Assembly: GCA_021809805.1 (NCBI GenBank)
Contig: JAJZKA010000005.1
Span: forward strand, 1-50,100
Source: Actinomycetes bacterium
GTDB taxonomy: Bacteria; Actinomycetota; Acidimicrobiia; Acidimicrobiales; Bog-793
Length of the DNA: 50,100 bases
Direction of reading: 5' to 3'
Part shown: positions 17,254 to 25,579 of the stretch, one piece after another
How the letters are laid out: each line of letters opens with the position of its first letter
Position numbering within the stretch: the first letter of the stretch is position 1
Notes under the pieces: generated by a model
Database searches by the model: none
Told to the model about the DNA's origin: nothing
What the model saw: the letters and a program-made list of their open reading frames with translations, nothing else
Made by a program: the position numbers and the translations under genes

Positions 17254-18620
17254 TGCAGCTCTCGCACCGGCAAGATCGGCGCGTCCGCGCCGGTCGGATC
17301 GTCCTCGTAGCTGCCCGCGACCTCGCGGTCAGCGTCCTCGCCGTCCTCCTCGGCGGTGCGCGTGATGCGCACGGCGCCGATCCGGCGGCGCTGCACGCGC
17401 TCGGCGACAAGGGCGAAGCCGTCCCAATGGACCGCCTCGCCCTCTTGGGGGACCTGGCCGCGCAGGTGCAGCACCAAGCCGCCGATCGTGTCCCAGTCCC
17501 CGACGGGCAAGTCGGCGGCGATCAGCTCGTTCACCTCATCGACGGGCATCTTGGCCGAGACCCGGTAGGTGCCGTCGCCGAGCGACTCGATCAAGGGCTC
17601 CTCCACGTCGTACTCGTCGGCGATCTCGCCCACGAGCTCTTCGATCAGGTCCTCCAGCGTGACCAGGCCGGCGGTCCCGCCGTACTCGTCCACGACGACG
17701 GCGAGATGGAACTTGCCCTGCTGCATCTCGCGCAACAGCGGGGCGACGCGCTTGGTCTCTGGCACGTAATGGGCGGGTCGTGCGAGCTCGCCGACGGCGA
17801 CGAGCTCGTGGCCGTCTCGGATCGCGCGCATCAAGTCCCGGGTGTAGGCGATGCCGAGCACGTTGTCGACATTGCCTGCGTACACGGGAAGCCGCGAGAG
17901 TCCAGCAGCCATCGACCGCTCGAGCGCCGCCCCCGCCGGCAGCGAGGACTCGACCGCCACCACGTCGGGACGCGGGCGCATCACCTCGCGCACGATCGTG
18001 TCGCCGAAGTCGAAGACCTGCGAGATGAGCTGGCGCTCCTCCCGCTCGATGACCTCCTCGTCGACGGCCACCGACGCCAGCGCGAGCAGCTCGGACTCGC
18101 TCACGTCGGGCTCATTGGAGGTGCCGGTGCCGCCGGGAGTGAGCAGCCGCGCCAGCGCGATGAGCAGTGCCGAGACCGCGCGGATCGGGGGGAAGCGGGT
18201 GAGCGCGGTGACGAGCGGCGCCGTGAGCAGCGCGGCTCGGTCAGGGTGGCGCACCGCCCACTGCTTGGGGACGGCCTCGCCGACCACGAAGATGACGATG
18301 ATCTCGAACGCGGTAGCGATTGCCACTCCCGCGGCGCCGAACAGGCGCGAGGCGACGACACCGACCAAGGTGGCGGCGACGAGCTGGCAGATGAGGACGA
18401 GCAGCAGCACCGGGGCGAGGAAGCGCTCGGGGTCCTCCACGAGACGGGCGAGGCTTCGGGCACCGTGGCGGTGCGACTCCTCGAGCGCGCGGGCCCGACC
18501 CCGCGTCGTGCGCACGAGGCTCGTCTCGGCCAGCGCCAGGATTGCCGAGAGGCCGAGCAGGACGAGGACGGCGATGAGCAGCCCGGCATCGGGGGCGCCG
18601 AGGCTGGCGGCGAGCATCAC
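17250..18620 (-). CDS. CNNM/CorC-type hemolysin-family membrane protein with CBS pair
   Basis: The 456-residue protein has an N-terminal CNNM membrane domain with about four hydrophobic segments (residues 10-30, 67-90, 92-114, 140-162), then two CBS domains (VMRPRPDVVAVESSLP; PVYAGNVDNVLGIAYTRDLM; VVVDEYGGTAGLVTLEDLIEE) and a CorC_HlyC domain, ending in an acidic tail. The family is linked to Mg2+/Co2+ homeostasis, probably as exporters. Starts GTG 18620 and ATG 18617 both overlap the ybeY stop. It sits between ybeY and era, a common order in Actinobacteria. Confidence 0.92.
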   Translation of the reverse strand: MMLAASLGAPDAGLLIAVLVLLGLSAILALAETSLVRTTRGRARALEESHRHGARSLARLVEDPERFLAPVLLLVLICQLVAATLVGVVASRLFGAAGVAIATAFEIIVIFVVGEAVPKQWAVRHPDRAALLTAPLVTALTRFPPIRAVSALLIALARLLTPGGTGTSNEPDVSESELLALASVAVDEEVIEREERQLISQVFDFGDTIVREVMRPRPDVVAVESSLPAGAALERSMAAGLSRLPVYAGNVDNVLGIAYTRDLMRAIRDGHELVAVGELARPAHYVPETKRVAPLLREMQQGKFHLAVVVDEYGGTAGLVTLEDLIEELVGEIADEYDVEEPLIESLGDGTYRVSAKMPVDEVNELIAADLPVGDWDTIGGLVLHLRGQVPQEGEAVHWDGFALVAERVQRRRIGAVRITRTAEEDGEDADREVAGSYEDDPTGADAPILPVRELQ

Positions 18621-19144
18621 GGGGCGAGGGGCGCTTGCCCGGGCCGGTGGAAGGCGGAGAGCAGCTCTTGCTCGCGGGCCTCCATCTCTTCTGCCTGCTC
18701 TTCGATCTCATGATCGCGCCCCAAGACGTGCAAGATGCCATGCACGAGGAGGAGGGCGAGCTCGTCGTCGTAGGTGCCGGCGTGCTCGGGGGCATTGGCG
18801 AACGCGACGTCCGGGCAGATCACGACGTCGCCGAGCAGCACGGGGGCGCCGCTGGTGTCATCGCCCTCGTCGCCACTGCGGTGGCCGCCTGGAGCGCTCG
18901 GCTCGGGCGCGGCGGGGACGCTTCGCACCTCGTCGATCGGGAAGGAGAGGACGTCGGTCGGGCCCTCATGACCAAGGAATCGCTCGTTCAGCGAGGTGAT
19001 CGTTTCGGCGTCGACGAAGAGCACGCTGAGCTCGCCCTCCTTGACGCCTTCGGCCGCGAGCGCCTGCTCGGCGAGGCGTGCCCAGGCCTCGCAGTCGACC
19101 GGTCGCTGCGACTGCTCGTTGGCAACAAAGACCCTTGGGGCCAT
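18617..19144 (-). CDS. ybeY: rRNA maturation RNase YbeY
   Basis: Zn-dependent endoribonuclease of 16S rRNA 3' processing and ribosome quality control. The metal site HGILHVLGRDHE (HxxxHxxxxxH) is intact, after LNERFLGHEGPTDVLSFP. A Gly/Ser/Asp-rich insertion (about residues 82-98, APGGHRSGDEGDD) separates DVLSF from GDVVICPD, longer than in most YbeY. ATG 19144 gives 175 residues and lies one base after the phoH stop. Upstream extension into phoH is unlikely. Confidence 0.94.
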   Translation of the reverse strand: MAPRVFVANEQSQRPVDCEAWARLAEQALAAEGVKEGELSVLFVDAETITSLNERFLGHEGPTDVLSFPIDEVRSVPAAPEPSAPGGHRSGDEGDDTSGAPVLLGDVVICPDVAFANAPEHAGTYDDELALLLVHGILHVLGRDHEIEEQAEEMEAREQELLSAFHRPGQAPLAP

Positions 19145-19145
19145 C

Positions 19146-20111
19146 TCAGGCCTCTTGATTGGCAAAGCCCGCCTCGTGCACCTCATAGGCCGAGACGATG
19201 TCGCGCACGATGCGGTTGCGGACGACGTCGGCCCGTTGCAGGCGGACGAAGGCGAGGCCTTCGATTCCCGAGAGGATCGACTCCAGACCGACGAGCCCTG
19301 AACGGCCGCCAGGCACGTCGATCTGGGTGACGTCGCCGGTGATCACTGCCTTTGAGCCAAAGCCGATGCGCGTGAGGAACATCTTCATCTGCTCGGGCGT
19401 CGTGTTCTGCGCCTCGTCGAGGATGATGAAGCTCGAATTGAGCGTCCGACCTCGCATGAAAGCGAGCGGCGCGACCTCGATCGTGCCCCGCTCGAGCAGC
19501 CGCTGGGTGCCCTCGGGCTCGAGCATGTCATACAGGGCGTCATAGAGCGGCCGGAGATAGGGGTCCACCTTGGCCATCAGGTCCCCGGGGAGGAAGCCGA
19601 GCCGCTCGCCCGCCTCCACCGCCGGGCGGGTGAGCAGGATCCGGCTCACCTCCTTGGCCTGCAGCGCCTGCACCGCGAGCGCCACGGCGAGGTAGGACTT
19701 GCCGGTGCCCGCCGGACCGATGCCGAAGGTGAGCGTGTTCTTGGCGATCGCTTCGGCGTAGCGCTTCTGGCCGGGGGTCTTCGGGCGGACGGCCTTGCCG
19801 CGCGCGCCCCGCAGGACCTCGGCGGTGAGGACTTCTGAGGGGCGCTCATGCGCCCGCACCATCTCGATCGCCCGGCGCAGCCCGGCCTCGTCGAGGCTCT
19901 CGCCGGCTTCTAACAAGACGACGAGCTCGGCGAAGACCTGGCGCACCTCAGCGGCGCTCGGGCCATCGATCGTGATCGCGTTGCCGCGCACGTGGATCGC
20001 CGTGTCGGAGAACTCGCGCTCGATCAGGCGGAGCAGCTCGTCCCGCTGCCCGAGCAAGCCGATCATCAAGTCGTTGCCCGGCACGTGGAAGTCGAGGTGG
20101 TTGGCGGTCAC
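19146..20111 (-). CDS. PhoH-family ATPase (PhoH-like)
   Basis: Cytoplasmic P-loop ATPase of 321 residues, Walker A GPAGTGKS at 132-139, LLTRPAVEAGERLGFLPGD, Walker B FIILDEAQNTTPEQMKMFL and GDVTQID. The N-terminal 80 residues form the small KH-like domain of this subfamily. Members neighbour ybeY across bacteria and are thought to act in RNA metabolism. The GTG start at 20111 precedes TANHLDFHVPG. If the HIT gene upstream is read in its conserved frame, the gap between the two genes is 15 bases; in the frame as sequenced they overlap by four bases. Confidence 0.94.
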   Translation of the reverse strand: MTANHLDFHVPGNDLMIGLLGQRDELLRLIEREFSDTAIHVRGNAITIDGPSAAEVRQVFAELVVLLEAGESLDEAGLRRAIEMVRAHERPSEVLTAEVLRGARGKAVRPKTPGQKRYAEAIAKNTLTFGIGPAGTGKSYLAVALAVQALQAKEVSRILLTRPAVEAGERLGFLPGDLMAKVDPYLRPLYDALYDMLEPEGTQRLLERGTIEVAPLAFMRGRTLNSSFIILDEAQNTTPEQMKMFLTRIGFGSKAVITGDVTQIDVPGGRSGLVGLESILSGIEGLAFVRLQRADVVRNRIVRDIVSAYEVHEAGFANQEA

Positions 20112-20503
20112 GGTGACGTCGTGACGCTACCAGCAACAAGGGACGTCGGCGCGCGCCGCCGAGCCCGCTGGCCAGGCGAGTTGCCGGCCACCGAGCAGGC
20201 CAGGTGCAGGTGGGCGACGCTGTTGCCCGCATCAGGTCCGATCTTGCAGACGACGCGATCGCCGCGTGTCCCAAGACCGGCCTGCTCGGCGACGCGCTGG
20301 GCGGTCTGCGCGAGGCGGCCGAGCAGCTCGCCGTCTCGCGCCTTGAGCGACCCGAAGTGCTCGATGTGGCGCTTGGGGATCCCGAGCGCGTGCAGTGGCG
20401 CCTGCGGGGTGAGATCGGCAAAAGCGAGCGTCTCGCCGTCCTCGGCGAAGATCGGTGCCGCCGCCCGAGAGGCGGCGATCCCGCAGAACGGGCACGCGCT
20501 CAA
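20108..20503 (-). CDS. HIT-family nucleotide-binding protein with probable 3' frameshift
   Basis: Histidine-triad hydrolase related to HINT. The start ACPFCGIAASRAAAPIFAEDG, the central IPKRHI and VCKIGPDAGNSVAHLHL (H98, H100) are clear. After the second histidine the frame loses homology, giving ACSVAGNSPG and a stop at 20108. In another frame the same bases (20127-20195) encode the expected family ending LGGRQLAWPAG and stop at 20127. A single lost base near 20196-20200, at the codon for the third histidine, explains this. It is either a real mutation or a sequencing error. The TTG start at 20503 has a weak ribosome site. Confidence 0.8.
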   Translation of the reverse strand: MSACPFCGIAASRAAAPIFAEDGETLAFADLTPQAPLHALGIPKRHIEHFGSLKARDGELLGRLAQTAQRVAEQAGLGTRGDRVVCKIGPDAGNSVAHLHLACSVAGNSPGQRARRRAPTSLVAGSVTTSP

Positions 20504-20528
20504 CGCGTTGGCCGCCGCGACGGCCGGC

Positions 20529-20762
20529 TCAGCTGGCGGCGTGGAGACGGGGCCGTCCTGATGCCTCGGCGGGAGCGCTGCTCGGGACGATCCTCGACTG
20601 CTCGATGAAACCCTCGAGGTCGCGCGCCATCAAGCGGATGACCCGACCGAAGCGGTAGGCGGGAATCGCGCCTTCGTCGATGAGGCGGTACAGCGTCCTC
20701 AAGTTGACGCCGAGGTAGCGGGCGGCCTCCTTGGAGCTGATCCACTGGGGCGTAGCTTCCAT
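20529..20762 (-). CDS. small helix-turn-helix (excisionase-type, HTH_17) DNA-binding protein
   Basis: A 77-residue protein whose first 60 residues form a winged HTH of the MerR/excisionase type: WISSKEAARYLGVNLRTLYR, then a wing containing AYRFGRVIRLMARDLEGFIE. The tail is short and basic. It stands alone rather than beside an integrase and is embedded in a housekeeping operon between hemW and the HIT gene, so I read it as a chromosomal regulator, not a phage excisionase. ATG 20762 is preceded by GGGAGGTGC. Target genes are unknown. Confidence 0.82.
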   Translation of the reverse strand: MEATPQWISSKEAARYLGVNLRTLYRLIDEGAIPAYRFGRVIRLMARDLEGFIEQSRIVPSSAPAEASGRPRLHAAS

Positions 20763-20822
20763 GCACCTCCCGTACCCTGCATGCGCCCTGGTAGTCAGTT
20801 GACGCCCTTTCGGCGCACCTCG

Positions 20823-21965
20823 TCACCTGTTGGTCACACTCGGCACGTTTGGCGCGCTCGGGTACTCGACGGCTGGCACCTGCAGGCGCACCGCCACTTC
20901 ATTGGCGAGAATGCGGCCCTTTCGGGTGAGCACGAGGCGATCGCCGCGGTTCTCGAGCAGTCCGGCGTCCTCGACGAGCAGGCGACGGTCGGGTCCCGAT
21001 ACTGCCCCCACGGGAACGCCCCAACGCGTCCGCACTGAGAGCTCGAGGGCCTCCTCGGCGCGGCGCTGCGCGTCGAGGACCTCCTCGCCGCCAAGTGCCG
21101 CTCCCCGCTCGTTGATCGCCGCGAGGTAGCGCTCGAAGGAGACGGTGTTCCAAAAGCGCCGCCCGCCGCGGTGCGAGTGGGCCGCGCAGCCAAAGCCCCG
21201 GTAGTCGCCCTGGCGCCAGCAGTCGAGGTTGTGGCGGCTCTCGTGGCCGGGTACCGCCCAGTTGGAGATCTCATACCACGACAGGCCCGCCGCCTCAGCA
21301 GCCTCGTCGGCGATGGCGTAGCGGCGTGCCTGGGCGTCGTCGTCGGGGTACCGGCGCGGGTCCCGGGCGAGCGGCGTTCCCGCTTCGACGGTGAGCGCGT
21401 AGGCACTGAGGTGGGTCGGGGCGGGGTCGAGCGCGAAGACGTCGCGCAAGCTGGTCGCGAAGTCGTCGTCTTGTTCGCCGGCGGCGCCGTAGATGAGGTC
21501 GACGTTGTAGCGGCCGATCCCCGCATCGGCGATCGCCCCCACGGCGCGCCGCAGCGAGCCGGGATGCTGGCTCCGTCCGAGGGCGGCGAGCACCTGCGGG
21601 GCGGTCGATTGGACGCCGAGCGAGATCCGCCCGACACCGCAGGCGGCTAGCGCCGCCATGAGCTCGGGCGTCGTGGACTCCGGGTTGCACTCGACGGTGA
21701 CCTCGGCGCCCTCCTGGCGGTCGATCGCCTCGAGCACCCGGCAGAGCGCGGCTGGGGGAAGCAGCGAGGGGGTGCCTCCGCCGACATACACGCTGACCGC
21801 AGGGCCGAGGTCCTCTCGCTGCCCGGCCGCGGCGATCTCCGCGAGCAGCGCCGCGACGTACTCCTCGACGAGGTGCTCCTTGTCCGTCCAGGTCGCGAAG
21901 GCGCAGTAGTCACAACGCGAGGCGCAAAAGGGGACATGCACGTACACGCCCGGCCCGGGCGGCAT
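20823..21965 (-). CDS. hemW: HemW, radical SAM heme chaperone / coproporphyrinogen oxidase-like
   Basis: Radical SAM protein that binds heme and is thought to deliver it to target enzymes. The cluster motif CASRCDYC (C14, C18, C21 in the ATG 21965 numbering) matches CxxxCxxC. YVGGGTPSLL, NPESTTPELM, NVDLIYG and HNLDCWRQGDYRGFGCAAHS are all HemW features. A C-terminal HemW-type HTH region is present. ATG 21965 has AGGTGG just upstream; GTG 21971 directly after the bldD stop is the alternative. True HemN would show different substrate residues, so HemW is preferred. Confidence 0.91.
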   Translation of the reverse strand: MPPGPGVYVHVPFCASRCDYCAFATWTDKEHLVEEYVAALLAEIAAAGQREDLGPAVSVYVGGGTPSLLPPAALCRVLEAIDRQEGAEVTVECNPESTTPELMAALAACGVGRISLGVQSTAPQVLAALGRSQHPGSLRRAVGAIADAGIGRYNVDLIYGAAGEQDDDFATSLRDVFALDPAPTHLSAYALTVEAGTPLARDPRRYPDDDAQARRYAIADEAAEAAGLSWYEISNWAVPGHESRHNLDCWRQGDYRGFGCAAHSHRGGRRFWNTVSFERYLAAINERGAALGGEEVLDAQRRAEEALELSVRTRWGVPVGAVSGPDRRLLVEDAGLLENRGDRLVLTRKGRILANEVAVRLQVPAVEYPSAPNVPSVTNR

Positions 21966-21971
21966 GCCCAC

Positions 21972-22505
21972 CTAGGGATGCTGGACGACGCCCAGGTCGT
22001 CGAGGCTGGTGAGCATCTCCGCCGTGCCAAGGCCCAACGTCGCCCCGATGACCCGCAGGTCATCGGCGCGGATCGTGAGAACCTCGCCGTTGAAGTCCTG
22101 GCGCTCGACTTGGATCGCGGCGAGGAAGCGCCGCAGCGCGGCGGCCTGCTCGCCCGGCGCCTCGCGCAGCGCCGTGAGGTTGATGCGGATCGCGCTGGAG
22201 CGGGCGCCGCGGCCCGCTGCCTCGGCGAGGTGACCGTTCGTCTGCGCCGCCATGTCCTCAGGCAGGAGCTGGTCGACGGGAACGTCGTAGAGGCGGGCGA
22301 GGCGTTGGAGGCGGGGGACCGAGATGGCGCGCTCGCCGCGCTCGTACGCGCCGAGGACCGAGGCCTTGAACTCCTGGCCCGAGGCGGCCTCGACGGCCTG
22401 GAGGGACATCCGTTTCTGACGCCGGACCGCGCGTAGCCGCGCGCCGACGACCGCGGCGTAGGCCGAGCTCTGCTCCGGCGAGACCGCGGAAGGTTCCTCG
22501 GACAT
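21972..22505 (-). CDS. bldD: BldD-like developmental regulator with c-di-GMP signature
   Basis: XRE-type regulator of 177 residues with the two-domain layout of Streptomyces BldD. The HTH (about 22-82) reads VVGARLRAVRRQKRMSLQAV, then GAYERGERAISVPRLQRLA and PVDQLLP. The C-terminal domain holds the c-di-GMP signature RxD-x8-RxxD as R135-Q-D137 and R146-A-D-D149. In Streptomyces, tetrameric c-di-GMP glues two of these domains together so that BldD represses sporulation genes. The ligand residues are conserved here, so c-di-GMP control is likely. About 15 extra polar residues precede the usual start. It lies between rsmE and hemW. Confidence 0.86.
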   Translation of the reverse strand: MSEEPSAVSPEQSSAYAAVVGARLRAVRRQKRMSLQAVEAASGQEFKASVLGAYERGERAISVPRLQRLARLYDVPVDQLLPEDMAAQTNGHLAEAAGRGARSSAIRINLTALREAPGEQAAALRRFLAAIQVERQDFNGEVLTIRADDLRVIGATLGLGTAEMLTSLDDLGVVQHP

Positions 22506-22566
22506 CTCCTCGACTCCCCCTTCGAGTTGGCGGCCCCCAGATTACTCGCTTCCCCGTTCCGGGGTC

Positions 22567-23292
22567 CTAAGGCACGTTCGTGAGCAGGACGCCAGCGACG
22601 ATCGCGGCGGTCTCGGCCCGCAGCACGTGGCGACTCAGCCCGACGCGGCCCGGCACCGCCGCGAGCTCGGTGGGAGACCACCCGCCTTCGGGGCCGACGA
22701 GGACCGCCCGGGCACCGGCGAGCCCTTCGCCTCCGGGCTCGGCCAGCACCACGCCGTAGCGGGCGGCGAGTCCCTCGAGCGCCTCGTCGAGTGGCATGGG
22801 ATCGACGACGAGGGGCAACGACGTGCGGCGCGACTGGCCGGCGGCCTCTCGGGCGATACGACGCAGTCGGTCGCCGCGACGGCGCCGCTCGTCGTCGCCC
22901 TCGAGGCGGACGACGGTGCGCTCGCTCAATAGCGGAATGATCTCGTCCACGCCGAGCTCGGTCAGCTTTTGGACCGTCCAGTCCGAGCGATCGCCCTTTT
23001 GCAGGCAAAAGCCGACCGCCGTGCGCGCCGCAGCGGGCGGGTCGTCGAGCACCGCGGAGCTGGGCTCGAGCACGAACGCCCCGCCAGCTGGTCGGTGACG
23101 GTCCAAGCGGCCCGGAGAGACGACCCGGCACAGGCGCCAGGCGCCGCGGCCGTCGCTCACCGCGACCGTTTCCCCGTCCTTCAGCCGGAGCGCGTGGCGG
23201 AGATGGTGCTCGTCTTCGGGCGAGCACTGTGGCTTGGCGAGGTCCTCGACGAAGACGAGCGCTGCGGCGCCTCGCAACCCATCGTCGACCAT
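22567..23292 (-). CDS. rsmE: 16S rRNA (uracil-1498-N3)-methyltransferase RsmE
   Basis: SPOUT methyltransferase that modifies U1498 of 16S rRNA. The 241-residue protein has the N-terminal PUA-like region (HHLRHALRLKDGETVAVSDG) and the knotted C-terminus with KGDRSDWTVQKLTELGVDEI, LVGPEGGWSPTEL and LRAETAAIVA. ATG 23292 lies four bases after the dnaJ stop with GAGG overlapping that stop, consistent with the common dnaJ-rsmE pairing. Confidence 0.95.
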   Translation of the reverse strand: MVDDGLRGAAALVFVEDLAKPQCSPEDEHHLRHALRLKDGETVAVSDGRGAWRLCRVVSPGRLDRHRPAGGAFVLEPSSAVLDDPPAAARTAVGFCLQKGDRSDWTVQKLTELGVDEIIPLLSERTVVRLEGDDERRRRGDRLRRIAREAAGQSRRTSLPLVVDPMPLDEALEGLAARYGVVLAEPGGEGLAGARAVLVGPEGGWSPTELAAVPGRVGLSRHVLRAETAAIVAGVLLTNVP

Positions 23293-23296
23293 GGCC

Positions 23297-24421
23297 TCAG
23301 CCGAGGCTGGAGCGCAGTCGCGAGAGGAAGCCCCCGTCGTTGGGAGGCGCGACCTCCTCGCCTCGCAGCGCGGCGAGCTGGCGCAGCAGCTGCTCTTGGT
23401 CTTTGGAGAGCTCGGTGGGGGTGTCCACGACCAGTTGCACGTGCAGATCACCGCGCCCCCGGCCGCGCACGAAAGGCACGCCCTTGCCTCGCAGGCGAAC
23501 GACCTTGCCGCTCTGGGTGCCCGGCGGCACCGCGATCGCCTCCGCGGCGCCGTCCAGGGTCTCGATCATGCACTCGGCTCCGAGCGCTGCCTGGGCCATC
23601 GAGAGGTGGAGCACGGTGACCAAGTCCGAGCCCGAGCGCTCGAAGCGCTCGTGGCGAGCGACTCTCAGGTGCACGTAGAGGTCGCCATTCACCCCGCCGC
23701 GGGCGGGCGCGCCGCCGGCGCCGGTGACCCGCAGCGTGGTGCCGTCGTCCACTCCTGAGGGGACCTCAACCTCGACCGTGCGTTCGTCGAGCAGGCGGCC
23801 CTCGCCGTGACACGTCCGGCAGGGCTGCTCGATCACCTCGCCGATGCCCTGACAGCGTGGACAGTCGGTCGTCGTGACAACCTGGCCGAGGATCGACTGT
23901 CGCACGCGGCGCACCTGACCGGTGCCGGAGCACTGTGCGCAGGTGGTGGGTTGGGTGCCCGGGGCCGCGCCGCTGCCCCCGCAGGCGCCACAGGCGACGG
24001 GGCCCCGCAAACTGACGGGACGCTCGGCGCCGAAGACGGCCTCCTCAAAGCGCAGCTCGACGACCACCTCGATGTCGTCGCCGCGCCGCGGGCCGCTGCG
24101 TCGCGGCGCCCCGAACCCCCCGCCGCCGCCGAAGAATGCCTCGAAGATGTCACCGAGGCCGCCGCCGAATGGATCGCTCGGCCCGGTGGCCGCCCGAGGG
24201 CCGTCGGCGCCGAAGAGGTCGTAGCGGCGCCGACGCTCGGGGTCGCGCAGCGTCTCGTACGCGACCGTCACCTCCTTAAAGCGCGCCTCGGCCTCGGGAT
24301 CGCCGCCGTTCGCGTCGGGGTGCAGTTCGCGGGCGAGCTTGCGGTAGGCGCGCTTGAGTTCCTGCTCGTCGGCCTCGGCGCGCACACCCAGGATCTCGTA
24401 GTAGCTGCGTGCCGGACTCAC
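23297..24421 (-). CDS. dnaJ: chaperone DnaJ (type I)
   Basis: Hsp40 co-chaperone of DnaK, 374 residues. Order is J domain with HPD (KLARELHPDANGGD), Gly/Phe-rich linker, four zinc repeats (CGACGGSG, CAQCSGTG, CPRCQGIG, CRTCHGEG) and the substrate-binding C-terminal domain. The GTG start overlaps the hrcA stop as GTGA, so it belongs to the CIRCE-controlled hrcA operon. Actinobacteria often have two DnaJ copies; the pairing with hrcA marks this as the DnaJ2-type copy. Confidence 0.96.
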   Translation of the reverse strand: MSPARSYYEILGVRAEADEQELKRAYRKLARELHPDANGGDPEAEARFKEVTVAYETLRDPERRRRYDLFGADGPRAATGPSDPFGGGLGDIFEAFFGGGGGFGAPRRSGPRRGDDIEVVVELRFEEAVFGAERPVSLRGPVACGACGGSGAAPGTQPTTCAQCSGTGQVRRVRQSILGQVVTTTDCPRCQGIGEVIEQPCRTCHGEGRLLDERTVEVEVPSGVDDGTTLRVTGAGGAPARGGVNGDLYVHLRVARHERFERSGSDLVTVLHLSMAQAALGAECMIETLDGAAEAIAVPPGTQSGKVVRLRGKGVPFVRGRGRGDLHVQLVVDTPTELSKDQEQLLRQLAALRGEEVAPPNDGGFLSRLRSSLG

Positions 24422-25437
24422 TGGGCCGCCAGCCGCTGGCTCAGCTGCTCGCCGACCACCGCGACGGCGGCGAGCGCCTGCGGGTAGTTCATCCGCGTCG
24501 GCCCGAGCAGGCCGATCGTGCCGACGACCGCTTCACTCACCTTGTAGGGCGCGACCACGAGCGAGCACTCGGCGAGGGAGTCGAGACCCGTCTCGCTGCC
24601 GATCGCGACGCCCTGACTCTGGCCGAGCACGCCTTGGAGGAGCGAGACCACGACGAAGGACTGCTCGAGGATCGACAGCACCGCACGGACGCTCTCGACG
24701 GCCCCGAGCTGCTCGGCGACCCGGTCGGTCCCGCCCACGAAAACCTCGTCGCCGATGGGGTTCTGAGAGGGCACGCTGCCGGCCAAGGCCAGGCAGCAGC
24801 GATCGACGATCCGGTCGACGGCACGGTCATCATCCCTCGGGGCCGGCGAGGAGATCTGGCCGATCGTCTGATGCTCGAGGTGCTCGCGCAGCAGGCGGCT
24901 CGCGGCGTCGATCTGTTCGGTCTCGGCATCGTCGTCGATGTGGACGACGTGCTTTTCCACGGCCCCGTTTGACAGCACGACGACGAGCAGTGCCACGCCC
25001 GGTGACAGGCCCGTGAGCAGGCAGGAGCGCACGTTCAAGCCAGCGTGAGACGGGGCGACGACGACCGCCGCGTAGTCGGTCAGGTGCGCGAGGAGCTGGG
25101 TGGTGTCGCGCAGCATGTGCTCGAGCTCGTCCTGGGCCCGCGCGAAGAAGTCCGCAACCTGCATCTGGCGGGCGGGGTCGAGGGCCTCGGGGTCGGCGAT
25201 GTGGTCGACGAAGTACCGGTAGCCCTTCTCGGTGGGGATCCGGCCAGCGCTCGTGTGGGGATGGGTGAGATAGCCCTCGCGCTCGAGCGCGGACATGTCC
25301 GCCCGCACGGTCGCGGGCGAGACGTCGATGGAAGGGTCTTGGACCACATGCGCCGAGCCAACCGGCTGGGCGGTCTCGATGTGCTCGCGGACCACTCGTC
25401 GGAGGATTGCCGACTTCCTTGGGTCGAGCTGTTCCAC
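24418..25437 (-). CDS. hrcA: heat-inducible transcription repressor HrcA
   Basis: Represses chaperone genes by binding CIRCE; activity depends on GroEL. The 339-residue protein starts VEQLDPRKSAILRRVVREHI, has the winged helix (VSPATVRADMSALEREGYL, TSAGRIPTEKGYRYFVD) and the GAF-like C-terminal domain. GTG 25437 has GAGGAG seven bases upstream; the longer frame to 25512 is not supported. Autoregulation through the operator at 25506-25532 is expected. Confidence 0.95.
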   Translation of the reverse strand: MEQLDPRKSAILRRVVREHIETAQPVGSAHVVQDPSIDVSPATVRADMSALEREGYLTHPHTSAGRIPTEKGYRYFVDHIADPEALDPARQMQVADFFARAQDELEHMLRDTTQLLAHLTDYAAVVVAPSHAGLNVRSCLLTGLSPGVALLVVVLSNGAVEKHVVHIDDDAETEQIDAASRLLREHLEHQTIGQISSPAPRDDDRAVDRIVDRCCLALAGSVPSQNPIGDEVFVGGTDRVAEQLGAVESVRAVLSILEQSFVVVSLLQGVLGQSQGVAIGSETGLDSLAECSLVVAPYKVSEAVVGTIGLLGPTRMNYPQALAAVAVVGEQLSQRLAAQ

Positions 25438-25505
25438 GTCGCTCCTCGTTCCGACGCACACGACCGCCGCCCGGCGGCACCGACCGTGCCGATGGGGGGT
25501 CATCA

Positions 25506-25532
25506 CTGGCACTCGATTCTACTAAGTGCTAG
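25506..25532. promoter_or_regulatory. CIRCE operator upstream of hrcA-dnaJ
   Basis: Inverted repeat with half-sites CTGGCACTC (25506-25514) and AAGTGCTAG (25524-25532) separated by exactly nine bases, close to the CIRCE consensus GCACTC-N9-GAGTGC. It stands 69 bases before the hrcA start, where HrcA would block transcription until heat or GroEL titration releases it. Confidence 0.92.
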
Positions 25533-25579
25533 CTGCCCACTCCGCTCCAGCCGGTCCCGGGCCTGCTCAAGCGGGCTGC

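Noticed and set aside
20529-20762. Calling the small HTH protein BldC because it lies near bldD
   Set aside because: It has an excisionase-type winged HTH but the sequence differs from BldC in the recognition helix and wing, and length is not diagnostic.
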